A stretch of 34,134 nucleotides of DNA from Verrucomicrobia bacterium UBA1183. Lineage in GTDB: Bacteria; Verrucomicrobiota; Verrucomicrobiia; Opitutales; UBA9783. A program made the translations under genes and the position numbers. Positions within the stretch are counted from its first letter, which is position 1; every line of letters starts with the position of its first letter. The stretch is from the NCBI GenBank assembly GCA_002309885.1, contig DBYP01000024.1:1-34134 (forward strand), read 5' to 3'. A model generated the notes under the pieces. That model worked only from the letters and a program-made list of their open reading frames with translations. It did no database searches and was not told where the DNA came from. Positions 16,363-24,400 of this stretch are shown here, piece by piece.

Positions 16363-19344
16363 ATGTTGCAAGGTAGGAATAAGCGGAAGAAGTTGCTTGG
16401 TGGCAATATTCTGATTACGGCTTTTATTTTTTTGTTTCTTTTAGCTGGGGCACTTCGCTTGTGCTATACAAATACATTGCATGAGACCAAATTAGCCAAC
16501 ATTTTTGTTCAAGAAACACAGGGGTTTTATTTACTGGAAAATTTGATGCATTTAGCAAGAGATTACGCTTACCAAATTGTGCAAAATCCCCGCGAACCTC
16601 ACCTGTTTTTAAGCGCCAGCGCCTATAAAGATAAAGATAAACTCAATTTTAAAAAGGAAGACGGAACCTATAATGAAGGTTGGGTGGTCGATTTCAATGG
16701 TTCCTTGAGCAAACAACAAATCGTTCCAGATGATTTTCCTCTCCAAATTGAAATTGACCCAGAGAACGGGAAAAGCGGTTGGGAAATAAGAGGGGGCCCT
16801 ATTTTCTGGCAGGATAATCGCAAGAAAAATGCTGAAGGAGCAATAGACACCAACGACGAACGTTACTTGGCGGAAGTATTCATGCTGGGTTCACTGAATC
16901 TTAAATCAGATTTTCACCCCAATTGGACCATGCGTACAGTACAAACGATGGAAATCGAACGCAACCCATTATGTGATTTCCAACTTTATGCAGAAGGAGA
17001 TACAACCATAACCACAAATATTAGTAATACTGACCGGCAAATAACCATAAACGGTCCTGTACAAATCAATGGGAACACACGCTTCAGCTGTAGTAATGGA
17101 GTTGCGGACAATAAAGTACTGTTTTATAACAAATTTAATAGCGCTGGCTATGCTTTATACATGGAAGGTTATGAAGTAGGTGATTACATTTTACCCAAAA
17201 AGTATCATATGCTTGATAATCACGAAAATTACCAAAGAACTCAGGGAACAGGTGCAAATGGCTTTTTCCTTAATCGATACGCCATCAATTATGGGGTCTC
17301 TACTTTCCGTTTGTCCGCTTCTCATAACAATTTTTCCGAAAATGTTGTTACCAACAGTGCCATGTATAACTCTGGCTACAACCACAACAATTTCGAAAGT
17401 TATGAGCGTTGCGTATTTGCACTTTATAATGGGAATTACACCACACGTTCCCGTGTTTACCGACCTATTGGGTTTGACCCAGAAAATTATTGGGGATTCT
17501 GGGAAGCATCCTACAGGCCTACGGTAGGCATCGGTGTTGAAGAAAACAAACAGATTTTAAATCATTGCTTCGGTTTTCACGGTTTGGCGCAAGGCTCCGT
17601 TAAAGATGATCCTGATATATTCTTCCAAAACCCCAATTATGGTACTTGGAAAGCGATGCAAGAACTACGCAAACTCGATGCCTACCAAGCCACCGAAAAA
17701 TCACGCCTTGTAGAAATGCAAAAGCCCATCAATTTCCCTATTATCAAAATCCTCCTTTGGCAAGGCATGGAATCAAAAGATAAGGACGACATAAGCTTTT
17801 ACGTTCCCAATAACTTTATTTATCCAACTTACCTATCCAGCGCTTTCCCAGCTACCAAAGACAATATTTACCTCAATCGATATTTAAGTTTAGTTTTTCC
17901 TTTTCGAGCCGGAGGTATCATAACTGGCTTCCGATTGTATTATACTGTTCCTGGTACCCAAAAATACGCTTATGCACTTACAAAACAACTGGTATTATCT
18001 GATGGAGATTTCCTCCAAGATCCTGTGCACATGAAAATTTCTAGTAACAAATTATGTTCTTGCGCCTGTGATAGTAAAGTATTAGTGGGTGGGAAGTTTG
18101 TAAAATTTAGCTCGTCTTCTTCAGGAGTTGATTACGACGATGATAGCGCTGCACCTGACAAGCTTATCGAAAAAGTTGATACCGTAAATTATGTCCGCTA
18201 TTGGACCTTAGATCATTACGTTACACGTATCGACGACTTCCATTACAATTTTATGTATGATCGGAATCGAGCCAAATGGATTCAAATCATAGAGATTGAC
18301 GTCAGTAGATTAAAATCAACACTCGAGGCATTAGATATATGGAATAATGGAGATGTAATGCCTATTGTGTGCGTACAAACCAGATGGCAAGGAGAAGATG
18401 CTACCTTTATAAATAAAAATTATCGTCTTGATACCAAAGGAAATGATAATGGCACCGACATAAGATATAATTATCAAGAAAATCGAAAAAATTTCTTTAA
18501 GGACAAAAAGAAAGCTGAAGGTTCTTACGTTTATCCAAACGATACGAGTCATCCACCGGTTATCGATATGGGTGTTCGCCTTATAAATGCAAGCGAACTT
18601 CCTGAAAGGGGTTTGACGTTTTATTGCCCCTATCCTCTTTATATAAAGGGAAATTTCAACAGTACTTCACCTAAACCTGCTTTAATTGTAACAGATTCGA
18701 TAACCATCCTTCCGGACACATGGCAAGATTGGCGCAGTCAGATGGATCCTATTAAGTCTCATCTCTGGTACGATGGCTCTTCTTATACAGATCACCCAAA
18801 ATTAACTGATAGTATATCTATTTATGCCGATATTATAACTGGAAGAACACACCCGCACTTTTGGATACAAGATCCAGATACTGTCGCTATAGACCCTAAA
18901 CCCATAAATCAAACCCAAGCTCCCAATCCTGATTTAGGAATACACGATGCTTTCCGAACTTTATGTGATTTAGATAAACCGATCAACCTTTACGGCTCTC
19001 TTATGCTACCTTATTTCTGCCAAGAACAATGGGAACCTCCCATCAATTTTTGCAAAGTTCGTAATGAACATCCCACAAATCCATCCATTTTGTTTAATCC
19101 ACTAGATCCGATAAATTATGCTCCTCCCGATATTAATCTAAATAAGAGAACTTTTGGCATACCCGCCGCGATGCCATTTTATTATCGCATCAACCGTGGA
19201 CGAAAAACCCACTGCATTGGTAGTATAATCTACGAAGGTCTTATAAGTGAACTGTACAACAAGAACTGGGCGGAAGAAGCCAACACATTTTCCGATTACC
19301 ATTCCGCATTACCCAATTATCTGAAATACGAGGTGGATCCGTAA
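16363..19344 (+). CDS. Giant PilX-like membrane-anchored protein 1
   Basis: The 993-aa product has a basic N-terminus (GRNKRKK), one membrane helix (ILITAFIFLFLLAGALRLC) and then NTLHETKLAN, which matches the layout of PilX-type minor pilins (hydrophobic stretch, T-L-x-E-x-x-x-A-N). The long exported part includes FYLLENLMHLARDYAYQIV and two large Asn/Tyr-rich blocks. Near the C-terminus are PLYIKGNFNSTSPKPALIV and TDSITILPDTWQDWRSQM, a motif I associate with PilX-like proteins of Verrucomicrobia and Planctomycetes. Typical PilX is under 200 aa, so this is very large. A tandem paralogue starts 6 nt downstream. The ATG at 16363 is preferred; a TTG at 16327 is in frame. A surface or pilus-tip adhesin role is inferred. 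Confidence 0.8.
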   Translation: MLQGRNKRKKLLGGNILITAFIFLFLLAGALRLCYTNTLHETKLANIFVQETQGFYLLENLMHLARDYAYQIVQNPREPHLFLSASAYKDKDKLNFKKEDGTYNEGWVVDFNGSLSKQQIVPDDFPLQIEIDPENGKSGWEIRGGPIFWQDNRKKNAEGAIDTNDERYLAEVFMLGSLNLKSDFHPNWTMRTVQTMEIERNPLCDFQLYAEGDTTITTNISNTDRQITINGPVQINGNTRFSCSNGVADNKVLFYNKFNSAGYALYMEGYEVGDYILPKKYHMLDNHENYQRTQGTGANGFFLNRYAINYGVSTFRLSASHNNFSENVVTNSAMYNSGYNHNNFESYERCVFALYNGNYTTRSRVYRPIGFDPENYWGFWEASYRPTVGIGVEENKQILNHCFGFHGLAQGSVKDDPDIFFQNPNYGTWKAMQELRKLDAYQATEKSRLVEMQKPINFPIIKILLWQGMESKDKDDISFYVPNNFIYPTYLSSAFPATKDNIYLNRYLSLVFPFRAGGIITGFRLYYTVPGTQKYAYALTKQLVLSDGDFLQDPVHMKISSNKLCSCACDSKVLVGGKFVKFSSSSSGVDYDDDSAAPDKLIEKVDTVNYVRYWTLDHYVTRIDDFHYNFMYDRNRAKWIQIIEIDVSRLKSTLEALDIWNNGDVMPIVCVQTRWQGEDATFINKNYRLDTKGNDNGTDIRYNYQENRKNFFKDKKKAEGSYVYPNDTSHPPVIDMGVRLINASELPERGLTFYCPYPLYIKGNFNSTSPKPALIVTDSITILPDTWQDWRSQMDPIKSHLWYDGSSYTDHPKLTDSISIYADIITGRTHPHFWIQDPDTVAIDPKPINQTQAPNPDLGIHDAFRTLCDLDKPINLYGSLMLPYFCQEQWEPPINFCKVRNEHPTNPSILFNPLDPINYAPPDINLNKRTFGIPAAMPFYYRINRGRKTHCIGSIIYEGLISELYNKNWAEEANTFSDYHSALPNYLKYEVDP

Positions 19345-19350
19345 AAAACG

Positions 19351-22284
19351 ATGAAAAAATTTGGACATTTTTTTTATAAATCTCCTATAAGTGTTGAAGC
19401 TAATCTCTCGACACCCCCGCATACACTTGCTAAAAAATCATCCCGTGGGGATGTTTTCATGACGTCCTTAATTTTCCTATTTATCATGATTGGGACACTG
19501 CGCCTATGCAACGTAAAAACGCTGCATGAAGCTAAGTTAACCGGCATGTTTGTCCAAGAGACTCAGGGCTTTTATTTGCTTGAAAATTTGATGCATTTGG
19601 CAAGGGATTATGCTTACCAAATTGTACAAAATCCTCGCGAGCCCCATCTATTTTTGAGTGCCACTGCCTATCGGACGAAAGATAAACTCAATTTTAAAAA
19701 GGGAAACGGAACCTATGATGAAGGTTGGGTGGTCGATTTCAATGGTTCTCTGAGCAAACAACAAATCGTTCCGGATGATTTTTCGCTCCAAATCTTGGAT
19801 AACGGGTGGGAAATAAGAGGTGGCCCCATTTTCTGGCAGGACAAGAAAAAGAATTCTAACGACGAACGTTACTTGGCGGAAGTATTCATGTTGGGATCGC
19901 TACAAATCAAATCGAATTTTATTCCCGATTGGACCATGCGCACGGTACAAACAATGGAGATTGAACGCAACCCATTATGTGATTTCCAGCTCTATGCGGA
20001 AGGTGATACAACTTTGACAACTAATATCACAAGTGATCCCTTAGATATAGAAATAAATGGAGCCGTACAGATTAATGGCAATGCACGTTTCAGTGCAACG
20101 AATGGTTGTGGGGATCTAAATTTTTATTGTAAAAACAAATTTAATAGCGCTGGTTATTCCTTATATATAGATGGAAGTACTGTAAACAACTACATTCTCC
20201 CTCAAAAATATCATATGTTCGACAATAGTGCAAATTATATGAAATCTTCTGGAACGGGCGCAAATGGCTTTTTCCTTAACCGATACGCCATCAATTATGG
20301 GGTCTCCACTTTCCGTTTGTCCGCTTCTCATAACAATTTTTCTGAAAATGTTGTTACCACCAGTGCCATGTATGAATTGGGATACAACCACAACAATTTC
20401 GAAAGTTATGAGCGTTGCGTATTTGCACTTTATAATGGGAATTACACCACGCGTTCGCGTGTTTACCGACCTATCGGTTTTGATCCGGAAAATTATTGGG
20501 GATTCTGGGAACCTTCTCAGGAACAACCTTGTGTCAGCAGCGGGAACAGCGAAACCGTCGAGCAAGACGAACAAGTCTTAAATTACTGCTTCGGATTTCA
20601 TAATCTGGCACAAAGTAGCGCCCATGGCGGGCCGAATTTATACGCAAAAGCCAACCAAGAAAACAAATATAGTCCAGCGTATGCCATAAAAGAGTTAAGG
20701 AACCTCGGGGCTTATCAAATGACCGAAAAAGCGAACCTTGTCGAAATGCAAAAGCCCATCAATTTCCCGGCTATTATACTAAACATACGTACCAAATCAA
20801 CGGAGAAAAACAGTTCAACTTTGTATGTTACCAATAACTTCATTTATTCAACTTACTTATCCAATGCTTTCCCGGCCACCCAAGACAATATTTTTCTAAA
20901 TCGTTATTTTAATTTAGCCTTTCAAAGGAGTAGTATCTTAACTATCCAAGCGCACGCTTACCAATCCATAAAAACTTCAGACTACAGTTGTGAATCGGCT
21001 CTAACCCCCTCCATTGTAAACAACAACAAGTTTATGAATATTTCCGGGAATAAGACAGCATCACATACATTAGACAGTACTGCACTTGAGTTGTCCAACT
21101 CTTTTTTAAATCTAGAATCCGATTTTACACCAACAGGAAAGGATGATGACAATTGCCCACCGTATAGGCTTGCTGATAATGGTACCTATTGGGCTTTAGA
21201 CCATTATGTTACTCGAATTTCAGGCAATCATTATAATTTTATATACGATCGCAATCGTGCCAAATGGATACAACTTGTAGATATCGACATCGGCGCATTA
21301 AAAACAAAACTCGAGGCACTGGATATATGGAACAACGGTACTGTAATGCCCATCGTCTGTGTAAATTCTGATTGGCAGGGTCTTGATGCTACCAAGGCTA
21401 ACAAAAACTATCTTTGCGATGGTGTAGATATAAGGTACAAGTACAGTACGAATCGGGCTACATTCTTTACTAACTATGCGGATGGTTCTTATGTTTACCC
21501 TAACAATGGGAAACCCGTCATCGACATTGGTATTCGCCTCATCAACGCAAGCACACTTCCTGAAAGAGGTTTGACGTTTTATTGCCCTTATCCTCTTTAC
21601 ATAAAGGGAAATTTCAACCATACTTCACCCAAACCTGCTTTAATCATAACAGATTCTATAACCATTCTACCCGTTAATTGGCAGGACTGGCGCAGTCAAA
21701 TGGATCCTATAAAATCTCACATTTGGTACGGTCCACCTTATTTGAATTCCAGCGGTTCAAGTGACTATAGGGCACATCCCTATTGTGGAGGTATAAACAT
21801 CCATGCTGACATCATAACTGGAAGAACCCACCCGCATTTTTGGATACAAAGCGCCGATACAACCACAGGGACCAATCAAACAGTAGCTCCCAACCCCGAT
21901 ATGGGGATACACGACGCCTTCCGATCTTTATGCGACTACACCAATCGAACTTACGTTTACGGCTCACTTATGCTACCCTACTATTGTCAAGAACAGTGGG
22001 AGCCGCCTATCGATTTTTGTAAAACAGACACCATAAATCCTATAAATTACGCTTACCTTCCTATTAAGATGTTCCCCAGAGCTGATGTCGGTATTCCTGC
22101 CGCAATGCCGTTCTATTACCGCATCAATCGTGGACGCAAGACCCAGTGTATCGGGGAAAGAGCCTACGTCGCTCTCAAAGGAAATACGCTGTACAACAAA
22201 GATTGGTCATTGGAAGCCAACACATTTTCCGATTACCATACCGCGCTGCCCAATTATCTGAAATACGAAGAGGATCCTGAATAA
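19351..22284 (+). CDS. Giant PilX-like membrane-anchored protein 2 (tandem paralogue)
   Basis: The 977-aa product is closely related to the preceding protein along its whole length. Blocks such as FVQETQGFYLLENLMHLARD, then GWVVDFNGSLSKQQIVPDDF, NNFESYERCVFALYNGNYTT and RPIGFDPENYWGFWE are identical in both. It differs in a longer cytoplasmic N-tail (about 35 residues) before the membrane helix FMTSLIFLFIMIGTLRLC, and in the variable segment around residues 500-600 where the two can hardly be aligned by eye. Both end in NTFSDYH-ALPNYLKYE. Conservation of ends and framework with a diverged middle suggests a shared scaffold with different binding faces. It is the last gene of the run; repeat copy 6 lies about 120 bp downstream. 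Confidence 0.8.
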   Translation: MKKFGHFFYKSPISVEANLSTPPHTLAKKSSRGDVFMTSLIFLFIMIGTLRLCNVKTLHEAKLTGMFVQETQGFYLLENLMHLARDYAYQIVQNPREPHLFLSATAYRTKDKLNFKKGNGTYDEGWVVDFNGSLSKQQIVPDDFSLQILDNGWEIRGGPIFWQDKKKNSNDERYLAEVFMLGSLQIKSNFIPDWTMRTVQTMEIERNPLCDFQLYAEGDTTLTTNITSDPLDIEINGAVQINGNARFSATNGCGDLNFYCKNKFNSAGYSLYIDGSTVNNYILPQKYHMFDNSANYMKSSGTGANGFFLNRYAINYGVSTFRLSASHNNFSENVVTTSAMYELGYNHNNFESYERCVFALYNGNYTTRSRVYRPIGFDPENYWGFWEPSQEQPCVSSGNSETVEQDEQVLNYCFGFHNLAQSSAHGGPNLYAKANQENKYSPAYAIKELRNLGAYQMTEKANLVEMQKPINFPAIILNIRTKSTEKNSSTLYVTNNFIYSTYLSNAFPATQDNIFLNRYFNLAFQRSSILTIQAHAYQSIKTSDYSCESALTPSIVNNNKFMNISGNKTASHTLDSTALELSNSFLNLESDFTPTGKDDDNCPPYRLADNGTYWALDHYVTRISGNHYNFIYDRNRAKWIQLVDIDIGALKTKLEALDIWNNGTVMPIVCVNSDWQGLDATKANKNYLCDGVDIRYKYSTNRATFFTNYADGSYVYPNNGKPVIDIGIRLINASTLPERGLTFYCPYPLYIKGNFNHTSPKPALIITDSITILPVNWQDWRSQMDPIKSHIWYGPPYLNSSGSSDYRAHPYCGGINIHADIITGRTHPHFWIQSADTTTGTNQTVAPNPDMGIHDAFRSLCDYTNRTYVYGSLMLPYYCQEQWEPPIDFCKTDTINPINYAYLPIKMFPRADVGIPAAMPFYYRINRGRKTQCIGERAYVALKGNTLYNKDWSLEANTFSDYHTALPNYLKYEEDPE

Positions 22285-22400
22285 GTAAGTTGCATTCTGC
22301 GGGTGTTTACAACGCTATGCAAGGATGACGCTCGCAGAAAGCTGATCTTCTTTTCGGTGGAACTTGCGGCGAGCAACACAGCAAAAAACTCATCGGTCTT
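22285..22400. other. Intergenic spacer without a recognised gene
   Basis: More GC-rich than the surroundings. It contains a 7-bp inverted repeat, TTCTGCG (near 22296) and CGCAGAA (near 22334), but no T-run and no reading frame worth calling. Together with repeat copy 6 and the lipoprotein terminator it makes up the 426-bp gap 22285-22710. Confidence 0.5.
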
Positions 22401-22626
22401 AGGATGTGTCTACATAAACTAGAAATATTACGTTTTTGAAGGATTTTTTTTAAAAAATTCCTCAAACTCCCTTAAAAGCAGGGCAGAGGCCCTGCACCCT
22501 CGTCATTTTGCAACAATGTTGCAAAATTATGAAAGTTTTTGAGGGTTTAAGGGAACTTTTTTCAAAAAGTTCCCTTAGGATTTATTCTCTTATAATCTTT
22601 TATCTTCCATAGGCACACACCCATCC
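22401..22626 (+). repeat. Three-hairpin repeat, copy 6 (long subfamily, extended ends)
   Basis: The core is 22437-22577: AT hairpin, CTCCCTTAAAA, GC hairpin GCAGGGC-AGA-GGCCCTGC, central stem TTTTGCAAC/GTTGCAAAA with loop AAT, GAGGGTTTAAGGGAA and the terminal hairpin. The outer ends GGATGTGTCTACATAA (left) and CCATAGGCACACACCCATCC (right) are a degenerate inverted pair. It sits between convergent gene groups. Confidence 0.87.
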
Positions 22627-22654
22627 TTTCGTAGAGAGAATCCGTACACCATTT

Positions 22655-22689
22655 TCAAATAAAGAAAGCTGTGGTCTAAACCACAGCTT
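22655..22689 (-). terminator. Intrinsic terminator of the lipoprotein gene
   Basis: On the minus strand, AAGCTGTGG, a 6-nt loop and CCACAGCTT form a perfect 9-bp stem followed by TCTTTATTT, 21 nt beyond the stop codon at 22711. Confidence 0.75.
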
Positions 22690-22710
22690 CAAGGAACACT
22701 ATGAAAAAAT

Positions 22711-23817
22711 TTAATGACCGGCAATCACAAGCGTCGGTTCTGTCTTGCGATAGGTAGCCGCAGATTGTAAGGTAAATATCTGCGTCATCAACAAGAACGT
22801 CGCCTTGGATTCCGTATCGTTATCCTTTATGTAAAACCATTTTCCGCGATAACGGCATGCGACATAAGCACCTGCCGGACGCGTCTTGCTGGAAGTTTCG
22901 CTGAAATGGACATTCAACAACCGGCACGAAATATCGGACCAATCAAAATCAGTACCATCCAAATTCTTGGTCGTTGTAACCAAACCGGCTTCACGTTCTG
23001 CTTCCGGAACATCTACACCTTGCGAAAGTAAGAAAAGCATCGACAACAATGGACGACAACGCACCGTCAACTTCGACGCTCCCATGTCATTGAAGTTCTC
23101 CTTCATCTTAAACCAGCTCGTTTGCGGATCTAAACCGGCCAAAGCTCTAAACTCGGCAAGTTCCTTCTTGAAAAGCGGATTCTCATTGATCTTCATAAAC
23201 GGATCCGAAAAATTCGTTTCCGGCTTCTCTCCAAATTCCAACACATGAGCACGATACAAGCGCGTTAGCAGCTCCGTCCAACGATAGAAACGCTTATATT
23301 CCGGCGCGAAATGTGGCGTTGAAGCCCCTGCCGTCGGCGCATTATAGAGGTGATTGACCCTTTGAACGCACAAATTGAATACACGTTCCGGACGCCAACC
23401 CGATTCCAACATCGAAGTAACGATCGGCAACTGTATTGGCAGCAACATTTTTTGCACGAAATCTTTACCTTTTAGCTCAACAAAATCAATAACGGATTGA
23501 TTCTTACCAGTAGCTCCTACGGAAGATTTTGCTGTTCCAGTATACTTCGCGGCAGCCATAATCGATTTATCTAAGCCAAGACTACCACTATTCCCCATGT
23601 CATTCGTTTGTGTAATCTTGTTAACTTCAAGGAAAACGGGGTTGTCTCGGTAACGCAATCGAACGATGTTTTGCAACAATTGCTCATCTTTGTTCATCGT
23701 GATTGCCTCGTTGTACGCCCCTTGGAATGTACGCAGAGCTTTCGGACCTACCTTGGCTGTTTGACAGCCACTCAACAGCAATGCAGCCACAAGACCGCTA
23801 ACAGAAACACACTTCAT
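22711..23817 (-). CDS. Conserved-type lipoprotein of unknown function
   Basis: The 368-aa product starts MKCVSVSGLVAALLLSGCQT: basic start, hydrophobic core and lipobox LSGC, so it should be lipidated at Cys18. The mature part opens with YNEAITMNKDEQLLQNIVRLRYRDNPVFLEV, a segment I have seen in a widespread family of uncharacterised lipoproteins. The rest has no enzymatic motif that I can see; the C-terminus (YRGKWFYIKDNDTESKATF) looks like beta structure. The start at 23817 is chosen over 23853 because the signal peptide begins there and a promoter lies immediately upstream. It stands alone between its own promoter and terminator. Confidence 0.85.
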   Translation of the reverse strand: MKCVSVSGLVAALLLSGCQTAKVGPKALRTFQGAYNEAITMNKDEQLLQNIVRLRYRDNPVFLEVNKITQTNDMGNSGSLGLDKSIMAAAKYTGTAKSSVGATGKNQSVIDFVELKGKDFVQKMLLPIQLPIVTSMLESGWRPERVFNLCVQRVNHLYNAPTAGASTPHFAPEYKRFYRWTELLTRLYRAHVLEFGEKPETNFSDPFMKINENPLFKKELAEFRALAGLDPQTSWFKMKENFNDMGASKLTVRCRPLLSMLFLLSQGVDVPEAEREAGLVTTTKNLDGTDFDWSDISCRLLNVHFSETSSKTRPAGAYVACRYRGKWFYIKDNDTESKATFLLMTQIFTLQSAATYRKTEPTLVIAGH

Positions 23818-23823
23818 ACCTCT

Positions 23824-23853
23824 ATAATGAACCCATAAAAAGTTATATGTCAA
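23824..23853 (-). promoter_or_regulatory. Promoter of the lipoprotein gene
   Basis: On the minus strand TTGACA (23853-23848), 18 bp and CATTAT (23829-23824) end 6 nt before the ATG at 23817. The perfect -35 box and the position suggest a transcript starting at the start codon. Confidence 0.5.
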
Positions 23854-23861
23854 GCCTGTAT

Positions 23862-24245
23862 TTAAAAATTGGATTTTTGCAAACGCTCAAGCTCTTTCCC
23901 CAAATTGACAACCGAAAAATCTTCCCAACGATCCGTACTATCTTTATTAAAAACACCGGCTTCTACAAAATTACGAACAATTTTTCCAACATCTTCACTG
24001 CAAAAAATATTCCAATAACTCAAAACGTTTTTCGCCAAAAAGCCCCAACGATTGAAAGCCAGCGGAATAACACCGGCACGCATCAATTCTTCTCCCGACA
24101 AATGCTGATCCGGCTCCAGATCAAGCGCTCGAACGGCAAAACCCAAAGCTTCATAAACGAAACAGTACGCTTCTTTTAAATAATCCAAATTTGTGGAACA
24201 AATCCTATCAACAACGCGCAAAAAACGATCCGAAAATTTTCCCAT
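23862..24245 (-). CDS. Minf_1886 family protein
   Basis: The 127-aa protein matches the layout of the Planctomycetes/Verrucomicrobia family named after Minf_1886: YLKEAYCFVYEALGFAVRAL, HLSGEELMRAGVIPLAFNRW, LSYWNIFCSEDVGKIVRNFV and EAGVFNKDSTDRWEDF. Full family length; no signal peptide or membrane segment. Biochemical function is unknown. It supports the lineage assignment. The ATG is 21 nt after the 3' end of tRNA-Asn on the same strand, so it is probably transcribed from the tRNA promoter. Confidence 0.85.
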   Translation of the reverse strand: MGKFSDRFLRVVDRICSTNLDYLKEAYCFVYEALGFAVRALDLEPDQHLSGEELMRAGVIPLAFNRWGFLAKNVLSYWNIFCSEDVGKIVRNFVEAGVFNKDSTDRWEDFSVVNLGKELERLQKSNF

Positions 24246-24266
24246 AAGGCGGGGCTTACTAAAAAA

Positions 24267-24342
<76 letters not shown>

Positions 24343-24353
24343 CAACAGATAAG

Positions 24354-24382
24354 AGCATCGAAAAAAATCTGAACGATGTCAA
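24354..24382 (-). promoter_or_regulatory. Candidate promoter of tRNA-Asn
   Basis: A perfect -35 TTGACA (24382-24377) is followed after 17 bp by a weak GATGCT (24359-24354). The -35 box ends 35 nt before the mature tRNA, the same spacing as at tRNA-Pro in this window. Confidence 0.45.
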
Positions 24383-24400
24383 TGCCTAAAAATAAAAAAA

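Noticed and set aside
22285..22400. Possible small RNA with a 7-bp inverted repeat
   Set aside because: The arms are far apart, no promoter or T-run accompanies them, and no known RNA pattern is visible.
2535..22626. CRISPR array or regular satellite
   Set aside because: The repeats are 2-9 kb apart, in both orientations, with genes between them and no nearby cas genes.
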